Below, piece after piece: positions 10,151-21,608 of a stretch of DNA of 64,000 bases. Position numbers and translations under genes: made by a program. The notes beneath the pieces are model-generated. The model saw only the letters and a program-made list of their open reading frames with translations. It was not told the DNA's origin and did not search any database. This DNA comes from Lamellibrachia satsuma (taxonomy: Eukaryota; Annelida; Polychaeta; Sabellida; Siboglinidae), in contig BSQZ01000013.1 in the NCBI GenBank assembly GCA_033239005.1, positions 9,531,782 through 9,595,781 on the forward strand. Direction: 5' to 3'. Each line of letters starts with the position of its first letter. The stretch's first letter is position 1.

Positions 10151-13100
10151 CTGAAAGTAAAACAGCGTCTGTTTAATCGCTGTGTTGTTTTACATGACCA
10201 TGTCATGAACTGGTCGCTGACTCGCGGGTAATTAAAATAAGGCTTTCTCACAACGGATGAAAGTAACATTGTGTTTCGCTCACCTCACACGAGCTTTATG
10301 TAGAGGTCTTCGTCTAAATGTTAGGGCAGTGAGGTTTCCACTCAATGTGCAAAAGGTAACTGGGGCTTCAAATGATTAACTCACGTATCTGACACTTTGG
10401 AGGTCTACAATCACCTTTCTCTTTCAAAAAATATACAAACAGCAATCATTTGATGAATGTTGTAGACTTAAATAATGACTGAGTTTTATTTTGTTCGATT
10501 GTTATACAGTAATAAAATTTGTGATGAACAGCTAATCCAAAACATGAAGTAAATAATTAATGTACTAGAGGGTGTATGTATAATCAATAGCATAGTGACT
10601 CGGGGATACACTCAATTCTCACACCTCCAGGGGCTTCCGGGACGGGGCTTCCGGGACGGGGCTAATGGAACGGGGCTTGCTGGGGCGTGGCAACTGGGAC
10701 GGGGGTTGTTGGACGGGGGTTGCTGGGACGGGGCAACTGGGACGGGGATACTTGGACGGGGGTTGTTAGACGGGGGTTGCTGGGACGGGGCTACTGGGAC
10801 GGGGGCTATTAACGCGGGGGGGGGGGGCTACTGGGATGATAACAGTGACACGACGTACCTGGCTTGAAAAGGGCGACAGCCTTGAGATAGGCGTACTCCG
10901 TCACGTCGACCCGTTGAGCCGTGAAACGCTTCAGGAGGTTCTCGACCGCGCGGGCCTGCAACAGCAGCTCGGCCGGGTCCGTCGACCGCGGCTCCACGGA
11001 ACACGCACTCGCGGCCACCAGCGTGCCTGGCACAGACAGAAAGCATCATATGCCACTATGCGGAATGTGATTGAGATCATTCATAGAAGAGACCACCAAC
11101 ACATCTAAGATACGGGTAGTTTCCATTCATTCATAGAAGAGACAACCAACACATCTAAGATACGGGTTGTTTCCAATCGTAGCATTCATATTCATAGCAG
11201 TACCAACTACAACGTCTTTATCACAAGTATTTATCACAAGTTACGTTATTTATATATGCCTTCAATTATTCAATATAATATATCGAATATCAGTTAGTTC
11301 CAGTTGAAACAGAGATGACAAATCAACGCTGGAACCATTTACTCCAGACAGTTCTCTTGATAAAATGCCACAGTGCAGGGCTGATGCACATCTCTCTCAC
11401 AGGGGTGGAATATTCACCAGGTGGTGCGCCAATTCTAACCTGTTACTTTCTTACATCATATTACATAGACTTAAAATGGCGGATCGTAGAGTATTCTAAC
11501 CCCGTAGATATGAACTTTTTGCTGAAGACGTCATGTGTAAAATTGCCCGTTCTCCCCGCATACGAGAGGAGTGGACATGCGTGGATTCTGAGACTCTAAC
11601 TGGGAGATGAAACAGGCGCACCACCTGGTGTTTATGTAAGTGTTTCCGCCGTGATCCGGTAGGGGGCTTCCTTACCTGTGTCGACGCTGAGGGCGCACTG
11701 TGCTGCGGTCAGCAGAAATAGCTCGCTCCACGACTCCTCGAGGAGGATGGCCTGGTCTCGGAAGGCCAACTGTAGGAAGGATGGCAAACTGCGAGCCCAC
11801 CGGACGGAGGCGAACAACAGCCTGGCGGCCGTCTCGTGCAACTGTTCCACTGCTGCCGTCACGAACATGTTCTGTTCGGTCGCCAGGTGGCGCAGAGGGT
11901 GTGTGACGACATCGGACGGTGCTGTCGGTTGTGCAACGTATAGTGGGTTTGGCCGGAACGACTTTTTCGCGTCAGTCGGTTCTGGAAACATTAAACAATT
12001 TGCAATGTATTCGTATTCGATGTTTATTCTAAGAGTAATCGTTTTCGTGTGAATGCAACTTTAGTTAGTAACTGACCTATATAATGATAACTTCGAATTT
12101 CACCTAAAGCCAATAACATTGTGTATGGACTATGTTGTGTTGCTATCGAAATATCGAACTTGAGGCATGTGCAATACTACTACGGACTAGACTTGTTCTC
12201 GCGAACAGAATACACAAGAGCAGATTAACAAGTTACTGAACATTTAATAACCACGGGGTGATCGGACATCTCAAAAGGTTTGTTGATACAATGTTGTAGG
12301 CTTCTAATAAATTAAATGAAGTTATTCACAATTTAATGTGTACTTCATAAAAGTAATAATCATTACATACAGTATATTATTTTGTTTATTTGGCAAAAAG
12401 TACTTGTATTCGAGTACTATTTAAAGTATTCATATTAAAAAAACTGTTTTAAATATTCCTGTCCCAATACTGTTTTTCCCATTGTATGGAATAACCTCAT
12501 AAAAGGAACAACTTTGAATTCCCCGTTCTACCCTGCACTGTTGGCAACCCTCCCTCGTACTCTGCACTATTGATCACCCTCCCTCGTACCCAGCACTGTT
12601 GGTCACCCTCCCTCGTACCCTGCACTGTTGGTCACCCTCCCTCGTACTCTACACTGTTGGCAACCCTTCCTCGTACTCTGCACTGTTGGTCACCCTCCTT
12701 CGTACCCTGCACTGTTGGTCACCCTCCCTCGTACCCTGCACTGTTGGTCACCCTCCCTCGTACCCATGGCTTTAAGGAACATCGGTTATGTGAACAATTT
12801 GACCAGGTGTTCCATATGGCGTGAGTCCACTGCATTACAAGTATGTCACGGAAAAACCGAACGGAGCACGTGAACATATTTACCCGACGTCACAAGAGCC
12901 TCTTCTCTCTGTTCCGTTGTGCTCCAGCGGTTCCGTTGTCCTTGTTCGAAGCGCCGTTTCTTCTTATTACCGATACCGATTTCCGAGCTGGTTACGTAAC
13001 CCTGCAAGTTGTCTTTCATCAGATGCGACCTGTCATTCGTCACGTAAGCCGGATGTGACGCCATGACTGTGAACATCATATCTCTGGAGAGAGGCGACGC

Positions 13101-14614
13101 GAACTGGCAATAGGGAGTGCAATTTACGCTGAAACAAAAAGAACGGTGCAAGTTGTGATAACGTCTTCTGCAGTGAATCGCCAAGATCTTGCTGACGTTG
13201 CGATGTCGGTGCAGATGGAACACAGAAAAAAAAACAGAGCAATATATGATCACGATCAGAAGAATCAGATCTGATATGTCATCAAAGAAAAGTATACTTC
13301 ACACCCATTAACGGTGGAACTAAACGGGGGTAAATTAATATATGGGTTAGTTGAGGAAATTCTTCGATATTGATGTCGGGAATCCATAACAATGCAACAT
13401 TTGTTTGAGGACATCGAGTTCAGCCTCCTCGCTGTGTCTCTTTGAATATAATTTTCACATTTCTTCGGCGGGAATTCGCATGAATACGCTCGTAAGAGCC
13501 CAATATCCTTTAAAAGGAAGACGCATTTTGACTGCGCGTTCCAGAATTGGGTATCGACGTGTAAGAAGGCGTGACGTACTGTGGGTGTTGATAGAAGGAT
13601 GACGCAGGGAAGGGGGCGGTCGACTCGGAAGCCGCCACGGGAGCTCGAAGGAACTGTGTCGTGTCGCTGTTGTTTGGTACATCATGCTTGAAGTGTCGCG
13701 GCGTCCTCTCGTGTTGGACTGCTGCGTGACAAATAGTAATCGCTGTGGGTTATTATTGTCGTGTGTGGATGTGCGTGCGTGCGTGCGTGCGTGCCATCGA
13801 CACAAATGAATGAACTGGCCACAGATAAACAAACCATTTCTGAGCCGATCAGTGTCACCGGACTGACGCAGCGACATACACTGATTGCTAATTGACATAA
13901 TTGCAATTTTGTCACCGACAGGATAATACGGCACTTTTGTGTGACAAACACCGTAGCACGACGCTTGTTTGCACGTACAATCCAGGTTAGAGTTCTATTC
14001 TGTTATACGGACAAGGCTATTGACAAGGCGTAAAATTAGGTCATTTACAAATATTATGCTCAGTGCAAGTTCAGATTAATGCGCTTAAAAGAAACTTTTA
14101 AATCTTTAACACCTGGTGAAGCAGAGAGGGTTAGGATTGCGGTCTTACCATCTTTGTTCATCTTCATATCGAGACACTTCCTGAATCTGCACGCCTGACA
14201 CTGGTTACGGCGCGCCACATCCACGACGCACGCTCCGTGCTCCTTGCACACGTAGTCTATGTTCCGGCGGATGGTTCGTTTGAAGAAACCACGACATCCG
14301 TCGCAGCTCTGGACGCCATAGTGCTTGCCCGACGCCCTGTCGCCGCACACGTGACAGAGCGAACACTTCTCGGCTTTTGTCGGTGCCGCTCGGCATTTGT
14401 CGGTGGTGTTCGGATGCGGTCGACAATTTTCGGAATTAGTCCCACCTTGCGGGCACACATCGGCATCTGTAGATTCTTTCTTGGTGGCTGTTGCACTTCT
14501 GTTAAAAGGTTTGTCTTGAACTGGCATGTCCTCATCTCCGGGTAAGTCGGTTGCCATCGCAATCGAAGAAATCGATGTTATGCAGGTGCTTGGTTTACCG
14601 AAAAAATATTCGTC
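9909..14614 (-). CDS. NR2E-group nuclear receptor (TLL/PNR family), gene span
   Basis: This is a ligand-type nuclear receptor transcription factor assembled from five exons on the minus strand: 14614-14149, 13721 to about 13533, 11981-11676, 11026-10859 and 10150-9909. The DNA-binding domain has both C4 zinc fingers ([14 protein letters not shown], then [20 protein letters not shown]). The ligand-binding domain has the NR2E signature [18 protein letters not shown], the helix around [17 protein letters not shown], and an AF-2 end [12 protein letters not shown]. All introns seen are phase 1. Members of this group bind AAGTCA-type half sites and act, often as repressors, in eye and brain development. 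The P-box reads CDGCRG rather than the CDGCSG of tailless or the CNGCSG of PNR, which may place it with the NR2E6-like invertebrate receptors; that is from memory and unverified. The 5' end (any upstream exon) is unresolved. Confidence 0.9.
10627..10836. repeat. GC-rich minisatellite (GGGACGGGGNT-like) with poly-G
   Basis: Irregular units such as CTGGGACGGGG and GTTGTTGGACGGGG repeat for about 200 bp and end in a 13-base G run near 10816. The plus strand could form G-quadruplexes. The receptor transcript is therefore C-rich here, starting about 23 bases after the exon 4 donor. Confidence 0.9.
10859..11026 (-). CDS. Nuclear receptor exon 4 (LBD middle)
   Basis: The acceptor TCTGTGCCAG lies just above 11026 and the donor GTACGT starts at 10858. 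The exon encodes [12 protein letters not shown], then [19 protein letters not shown] and [12 protein letters not shown]. Both borders are phase 1, and Gly is restored at the upstream border. It matches PNR around the region reading [20 protein letters not shown]. Confidence 0.92.
11078..11176. repeat. Two tandem copies of a ~53-bp unit
   Basis: The block ATTCATAGAAGAGAC, ACCAACACATCTAAGATACGG and GTTTCCA occurs twice in direct orientation, with a few substitutions, inside receptor intron 3. Confidence 0.9.
11415..11626. mobile_element. Candidate MITE with 16-bp terminal inverted repeats
   Basis: CACCAGGTGGTGCGCC at 11415-11430 has a perfect inverted copy at 11611-11626, giving a 212-bp unit with no coding capacity. 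The outer ten bases of each end are themselves nearly palindromic. No clear target-site duplication was seen, so this could also be a chance pair. Confidence 0.5.
11676..11981 (-). CDS. Nuclear receptor exon 3 (LBD N-terminal half)
   Basis: The acceptor ends in TTTCCAG at 11982 and the donor is GTAAGG from 11675. The exon encodes [20 protein letters not shown] and the hallmark [18 protein letters not shown]. Both borders are phase 1. It corresponds to helices 3 to 5 of the ligand-binding domain. The N-terminal end ([14 protein letters not shown]) is hinge sequence. Confidence 0.93.
12531..12763. repeat. 29-bp minisatellite, 8 copies
   Basis: The unit contains CTGCACTGTTGGTCACCCTC and ends CCTCGTA. 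It is repeated about eight times with a few substitutions, inside receptor intron 2. The small open frames across it are repeat artefacts. Confidence 0.93.
13533..13721 (-). CDS. Nuclear receptor exon 2 (C-terminal extension of DBD and hinge)
   Basis: Acceptor TTTGTCACGCAG is followed by CA, which completes the Ala codon begun by the last G of exon 1, and then AVQHERTPR, the conserved C-terminal extension of NR2E receptors. This is strong support for the splice join. The rest ([11 protein letters not shown] and a Ser/Thr/Pro-rich hinge) is not conserved. The frame stays open to about 13510. The donor is uncertain: a phase-1 GT at 13532 would fit the next exon but is a weak match, and a better GTACGT at 13579 has the wrong phase unless a further small exon exists. 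Confidence 0.85.
13771..13793. repeat. Short (GTGC)n run
   Basis: About five tetranucleotide units lie in intron 1 of the receptor, just upstream of exon 2 in transcript order. Confidence 0.85.
14149..14614 (-). CDS. Nuclear receptor exon 1 seen here (DNA-binding domain)
   Basis: This exon encodes an acidic and Ser/Thr-rich N-terminus, then the full DNA-binding domain. Finger 1 holds the P-box [10 protein letters not shown] and finger 2 the D-box between its first two cysteines (CKEHGAC). It ends MNKD plus one base, with donor GTAAG at 14148. A good acceptor (ATCTTTGCAG) precedes 14614, and the frame is open across it, so an upstream exon probably supplies the true start. The first in-frame ATG, with a good context, is at 14557 (protein [11 protein letters not shown]). 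The intron after MNKD is at the usual position for this family. Confidence 0.92.
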
Positions 14615-15289
14615 CTGCAAAGATATGATATAATAAATAAATATGTTGATTAAGGCTGCTAGAAAGGTACGTATGTATATCTGGCAGAATGAGAATCCTT
14701 GTAATATGTCTTCCGTATAGCAAACCAGCTTGAATTAAGGCAAAACCAAAGTGTACTTCTGCGAACGGGGTTCCACCATTTTTTTTTTAGAAACGATGCA
14801 TTATAAATATTTCATTGCTACGATTAAATAGACAACAATGTAGTAACGCGGTTGAATAGGAATAAGTATCGTTGTTAAATACAGAGGATGTCGATCCGTT
14901 GCTCCAAGGGTGAAGACGCCAATTGCCGAGAATTATCAAAGATGCCAGCAGCCTTGTACACGCTGACCATCACGAGGGAGTTACAGAGGCCGTGGGGGTT
15001 TAGGCAGGTGTTACCGGCCGCAGACAGGTGTTACATGGGACTTCTTAGTTCTGCCACTGATTACGTTGACGGAAGACCACATCTGACCTCGTACGTTGAG
15101 ATCAACGCGTCGGCTAATTATCGCCGCATGATCGTCACCCGATGTCACATTGCATGGACGGTTACGCGAAGGAATTACATTTGAGAAGAACAGAGATCTC
15201 CATTGCCGTTTAAGGCACCAGCCGGCATCATTAATATACTGAGTATGAACAACATTGCACGGGTCTAATTGAAATGGTTTCTCTTCATT
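14615..15289. other. Region upstream of the receptor DBD exon, no gene recognised
   Basis: It probably holds an upstream intron of the receptor. I cannot identify a first exon or promoter. A 98-codon plus-strand frame near 14888 has no recognisable similarity. Confidence 0.5.
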
Positions 15290-15450
15290 TGTTATTGGTA
15301 TTGTTTTTATTGTTGCTACTGTTGTTATTGTTATTGCTAAGTACTGTTATTATTGCTATCACAATCCTTACGAATCATCATCATCGTCGTCGTCATTATC
15401 GTCATTATCATCGTTATTATCATTATCATCATTATTATCATTGTCGTCAC
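15290..15450. repeat. Low-complexity TTG/ATT then ATC/ATT trinucleotide tract
   Basis: Imperfect trinucleotide-like repeats give artefactual Leu-rich and His-rich translations. Confidence 0.85.
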
Positions 15451-15780
15451 TATTATTTATACTTATTAATGTTCACACGATTGCAGCTATATTTATCACG
15501 TATTTTACACGGAAGATCAAACGGTAATACGCCGTTAACATATCAGTGATGTTAATGGGTTTTTTTAGAAATTACTTTAAAAAAATATTATTAAACGAAC
15601 CTACGTAAGGACGGCATCTACAAAATATATTATAAAGTCGATGATAAAATAAAAGTTTGAATACAACCAATATTCAGAACTCGCTAATTCAGCAAATGAT
15701 CGCCTACAACAAAGACGGAGACGTAGATGGACACGGATCATTATCTTACTTTCTGATTCATGGTAAACAAATAAAGTGCC

Positions 15781-15782
<2 letters not shown>

Positions 15783-15847
<65 letters not shown>
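15783..15847. repeat. (AT)n microsatellite, ~32 units
   Basis: Perfect AT dinucleotides, followed at 15867-15890 by a short GTGC/GTGT run. Confidence 0.97.
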
Positions 15848-15850
<3 letters not shown>

Positions 15851-15890
15851 GAAACTAGTTTCTGTGCGTGCGTGCGTGTGTGCGTGCGCT

Positions 15891-17865
15891 TACTACGTAG
15901 TAAAAAACGAGACAAGACGAGAAACTAGTTTAATTTTTAGTAGGCGTTATTGTAATTAACAACAACGCCATTGTTAAACAAATCGGAACATTCAAATTGA
16001 TACACAATTTGTTGGATGAGAACAATGTCTAGCATTAATAAAAATCGTCGGTTTTAAACAGTACATTATAACAAATGTTGTTTGGTCATACAACAAACTA
16101 ACATCGAAAACTGTCAACGGTTTGTTTCACTCAGTTACAATTTAATCACTTTACCAAGCAATTTAAAGGGCACAAAAGTAAGCAAGTTGCATAGCAATGA
16201 TAAATTTAACACATAAAACACCATCCATTGACATTTGCCTATAATCCATTGACACTTGCCTATATACCGTATTACGTGGTACTTACCCCCAAACAAGTCG
16301 CTGGCATTCCACAAATGACCTGTGGCTGTATCGCTGTCACATCTATTTGCTGTCGTTTGCTACCCGTAAACCGGAATCGTTTTGCCGCCAATCAGCTCGC
16401 GTCGTCTGCACCGCGCGCGTCACGAGCCGCTCTCGTCGCCACTGATTGGTCATCGTGGTCGCGTGTGTCTGACAAAGTGCCACTTAACTGAATTTCTTTC
16501 CGTGATTTACGCGAAACGACGCGTGTCGTGTTGGCGGAAAATACACGTTTGCCGCGTCAGGAATAAAACAATATCCAGGAAGAGCGACACGGTGTGATGA
16601 TCACTAAATTAATTAATGAACCGAGTTTGTCAGCGTGGCGGACACATGGAAACTAAACGTCGTCCGGTGACTCGCTACGGGCTATTATCCACCTTATTAC
16701 GTCAATGACAGCTCGTCAGTAGCAAACATTGCAAGAACTCTCACATGAAAAAATCATTCCATTACATTTACGCTTTTGATGTTGTTGCTTAACACTCAAT
16801 TTAGGGTATGTATATTTTATTAACGACTTGTTTTTATATGTATGTCTAAATAAAATAATTGATGTACGCTTTATGAAAAGTCACGATCGACATCAATGAA
16901 TGAAGACGCCTACTAACGTAGCATCAATTAATAAGCCTATAATAAAACCCAATAAAATACCACTAAAATCCTATGATGATATTTAAAAGGATCAGACATG
17001 TTTTGTCTCTAAATAAAATAAAGTGAATTCCATCGATAATTGTTTCCGGGTCATGCAGTCGTTGTTTAACTACTGAAAGGGCAGATACACGGGCGGACAC
17101 ATTAATATATACTCCTTGTAAGGATATTGACCCCACAAACGCAACGCAGATAAAGAGAAGACAACAACGATGTCTCAGAAAACGAATATTCAACAAGCTG
17201 GACTGGTTTCAAACGAACAAGGTGATTTTGTGCTTGGTGTTTTTAGCCGATATAGTTAATTGCACGCGTTAATTATAACGATTTCAAAAGTGATAGTATA
17301 TAATTGGAATTCATATCCTGTCGTGTAATTGCGCCTGCCGCGTCATCGACTGACCATCAGGCGTCCGACAAAGGTGTTGTTTGATTAATGAGGACCACGA
17401 GTGGACACAGGAGGTGTTAACGAGGGGATCAGTGGAATAGCCCGGACGAGTGGCTACAAACATACAAATCGTCGCGCCTTTGCCCGGCCCTGTCCACTCG
17501 GACAAATGACCATCGCCGTTCACTAATCCGGTCGACTGCACTTAACCTGATCGTCGCTTTGTCGTCATTGTCACCTTGTCACAGTTTGTCGCCAATCGGT
17601 CGCGTTGAGCGCCACTCAAATCCCTCCTGTCCATCTGTGTCGACGTCGTCGCGATCCTCGGTACCGTACGGCCACTTAAGACTCTCATCGTCCCGTCGGT
17701 GGTTTGTGTGAAAGCTTCGGTCTTTGAAAGGATGCTTAGAATGAATACGTTCAGGAACAATACTAGAACTCCCCGTGCCATATGCCATGTCACGCTGCAT
17801 TGTGAAACTCCATTTTTCAACGAATCATGCATACATACATTCACACATATACGACGCACCCACGC
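15891..17865. other. Intergenic stretch with no recognisable gene
   Basis: Only chance frames occur. A locally GC-rich patch at about 16370-16470 contains CCAAT-type and CpG-rich sequence but no identifiable coding start. Confidence 0.55.
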
Positions 17866-18051
17866 AAACACGCACGCACACATGTGCACACACACACGCA
17901 CACATGTGCACACACACACACGCACCCGCACACACTGATACGCACGCACGTGCACGCACGTGCACACACACACACACTCTGATACAAACACGCACGCACA
18001 CTTTGGTACAAACACGCACGCACGCACGTGATACACACGCACGCACGCACA

Positions 18052-18097
<46 letters not shown>
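17866..18097. repeat. Mixed (CA)n / (CGCA)n microsatellite tract
   Basis: About 230 bp of CA and ACGC repeats carry short interruptions such as CTGATAC. Long Cys/Val-rich minus-strand frames here are artefacts. Confidence 0.95.
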
Positions 18098-18100
<3 letters not shown>

Positions 18101-20379
18101 ATACTTAGAATTCCGTATCGTAGAACAAAATCCATCCCTTTGGTTCTGGCTTAAGTGGTCTACAAAACATTCTGAACAGTAAAGTAGTTTGGTTGGCATT
18201 CTTTCTGCCGGTTGTACAAGTTGTTTAAAGCGTCAAGCCCACGTGTAAAGACCTTGGTCTAAGATGAAATACAAAACATGTTATTTGCATATGGTCACCA
18301 GTTAAGGGTGTTCGCGGTAAGTGTCATCGCAGCACCTGGCGTAGATGACACGTAGCTAAACCGAGGCGACAGCCAGAGGTGACGACATCCTCGGGTCCTG
18401 CTGTGCTCCGTCGGTGCTGTACGCCCCTTGCAAGCGGTCGTCCTCCCGGACCAGCCCCACAGACGACGTTCACAATGGTGCGGGCTGTTCGACGGATATA
18501 GCACGTGCATTCCGCTGACGTAACATTCGCTGGCGTCACCGGCGGCCATTGTGTCGCTACCAATGTGGGCCGGTGCTTCGGTCGATAGGCGCCTCACGAA
18601 TGCACTAGGCACGATGAAGGCATCGCGGGCGACAATGGGTGGTAATGATCAGTCTTGCCCTGCGGCGTTTTTCATGCGCATTGATTTCGCTGATGGCACA
18701 AAAGAATCGATCGAGACCTAAATGTGACAAACACGTTCTGCAAGAGTTAATGCCTTAATATCGTCATGCACAATTCAATGTCATAAATCATAATGTCTTC
18801 GTGGAGATCGTGATGTTTGCTAAGGACAACAATGGAAAGCACTTTTTTTTATAAAAGTGCTTGCACTTTTTGGTGAGGGTGCTTGCACTTTTTGGTGTTT
18901 TCCTTATATTTTAATGTACTTGGTATTCACACTTGATGTATGTATAAGTTACATTTTTAGATTGAATAAATCAATCAATCAAAACTAACTAAAGCAGTAC
19001 CTACTATGTTGGAGAATAAAAGTCAAGACTAAAGTGCAATGTAAATTGCACCAAAATAGTTTTTCCGCTAGGACGCTCCGTGCACCAATGCATTTTTGAA
19101 ATGTGGGTCTTCAGAAATGAATGTGCCAGCAACTATAAGCACTCACTAACCCCAACTCAGGTTTGTGTTATCAACATTTAGTAATTGTTCAGTAAAACCC
19201 TACAATAAACGGATTTATTTTAGTTGATATTCAATGGTTCACGTACTAAAATGCGCCGATTTGTGGCTTGATATACAACTTGAAACCAGCCTTATCTGAT
19301 GTTACACAAAATAAAAATGTTAATTGTCCATGTGAGTCTATCAAATATGAACATTAACTGGGCATTTTTTGGACAACATTGTTTTTTTTCAGATTTCATT
19401 TTCGACCATAATGACTGTGCAGCAATCGTCATGTTCACGTTTCTCCGCATTATGTTTTGGCTTAGTCGATTGATGTAAACAGTTAGAATGCATTTGGCCA
19501 TATGGTTAATACAATCTTAATGTTTGATTGCATATTGTATGGGCACGGTCAGAGCACCTAATGAAATATGTCAGTCAATTTTCATTGACCCATATGCAGA
19601 TTCTCAGTGATTCAATAACTATGGCGAGTTACAGAGGGACAGCTGACATTCACCTGTTTAGCTCCATTATAAGTGTCATTTAAAGTGGGAGGAGCTTTCG
19701 TCATGTTCCTTCGGTAACGTTGGGCACGGTGTGAGGAAATGGGAGGCATGGAGAACGTCAAGGAAACTCCGGACGATGTGGAAGAACCAAACGGGGTGTT
19801 TGCGTGGTGAAAAAATAATGAGTGCGTTTGCAGTAGTATGAATGCGCCCCGAAGGCAAAACCTCCTCGCCTACTGGCACCTGCTGTCTGCCTCGCCCCTT
19901 TGTACCTCCCATAGTTTTAAAGTAGATTCATCTGCTGTGTTTTAATACAAATCTTCATTCGAGCGAAGCAACGTAGCTGTTATGCATTCATCATAATTAT
20001 ATGTCACGTTTTGTGACGGTGCTAAAACATGACCATTACACGCACGCATACACACTCGTGTGTCTGTTAATTGTAGATTAACAAATATTTTTTATAAACA
20101 AATAACGCATTATTAATATATTCATGTATATATGTGTTGTGACATTTTTAGCTGTGTATTTAATTTACTAGACACATCGTCAACTAAAATAAATTATTTT
20201 CAAAAGCTACTAGTTCCCCGGTCCCACTACATGCCTAAGTCGCCACCTGCCGGATGATCAAAAACGTTTACAGAACAAGGTCTCGATAGATGGCGATGTT
20301 GAGGTCATACGAGTAAGCGAATAGTCACGACCGATTATAAATCGGCCCCAGAACTTTTGACAGATTCATCTGTGTTAAC
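18098..20379. other. Intergenic stretch upstream of MRPL41
   Basis: No protein-coding similarity was recognised. A short duplicated motif (GTGCTTGCACTTTTTGGTG) is present twice at 18858-18897. Between 20230 and 20300 are two motifs resembling CTCF cores (GCCACCTGCCGG and TAGATGGCGATG), close to the MRPL41 start. Confidence 0.6.
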
Positions 20380-20578
20380 ATGAAACAACTGTGTATGTTA
20401 GCTACAAGCAGCAGTCATGTGGCTGCTGTTACACAACGTGTGTTTTCAACATCTTCTTGCGTGTTTTCACGAAAAACACTTATTCCGTTCGACGATCGCT
20501 TCGAGTTGAACCCGAAAGACGTGGGACCGCATAGAAAGGGTGGCAGCACTAAATTGGCAAGATACCTCGGTCGCAGGA
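20380..20578 (+). CDS. MRPL41: MRPL41 exon 1
   Basis: It encodes the import signal and a basic segment ending LARYLGRR plus one base. The donor is GTAAGT at 20579. Reading through the donor gives unrelated sequence and a stop soon after. Confidence 0.92.
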
Positions 20579-21577
20579 GTAAGTTGATGATGCAGGAATA
20601 CCTACACGTAAACGCCGTATTGTTTGATTTATGTCTTTTGGACCTGTAGATATTTAGAAGGTTGCATTACGCCAAGTTGACTGGGCGATAATATGCGATG
20701 TTACTCTACATGGGCATAGGGCGTGATAGGCCATAGGCATAGCTGGGTAAACATGGGTAATAAACGTTATCACACGCAGAACATGTATGCTAAGTGTAGT
20801 GTCATGTCTCATGTGGACACTCTGTACTGGAGCGTTTACCTGATGTTCACTGTGTGGCCTTCAAGTTCAGTGACAGTGTAGTCCCTGTACATTATTACTG
20901 ACATTATTTACTATTAGTGTGAACCCAGTTGTGACCTGACTGTTCTGGTGTAATTAGCCTACTGGCCATTTAGAATCCTTCCCTCATGCAAGCTTGCACT
21001 GCAGCAGCACTCTGTTTCACGTACCACCCCCAAATAGTGGTGCCGATATAAGTAGCCGACTGTTGAAAATCCCCCATGCACGGTCGCATTCCAGTTGCTG
21101 GCTGTCCTGCATAATACCCCAAATAGTGGTACCAATGGGGGCCCTAACCCATAGGGAATTTCATAACTGGGGTCATGGATGAACCCCTGAAAGTTTAGTG
21201 AAAACGTCTAGTAGGAGTAGTCCGAGTAGCGTAGCATACATATATTATGTTAGCTCCATTATATAGTAAGATTTGTATAAATGATTGATTAAAATTTGTC
21301 AAGTATACATTCACCTATATGCACCAAAAAAACATTTGTAAATTGTCATTATCTATCTTATATGCTCTTGTTATCTATTATGCCTTATGCTCTTATTTTC
21401 CTTCAGGTGTTGCAGCACAAATGCCAGGCTACGAAGACAAGAATGGAAAATTTGTCTTCGTCCCAGAAATGGTACCTGAATTTATTGTGCCAGATTTAAC
21501 ACATTTTAAGGTATGTACTGGCATTCCTCAACTAATCATATACATTACTAGTGTTTCATCAATGTGTCCAGAATAAT

Positions 21578-21608
<31 letters not shown>

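Noticed and set aside
12846..13253. 135-codon minus-strand frame inside the receptor gene
   Set aside because: There is no similarity to nuclear receptors and no splice borders; it lies in intron 2.
17542..18199. Cys/Val-rich minus-strand frames up to 197 codons
   Set aside because: Produced by CA/ACGC microsatellites.
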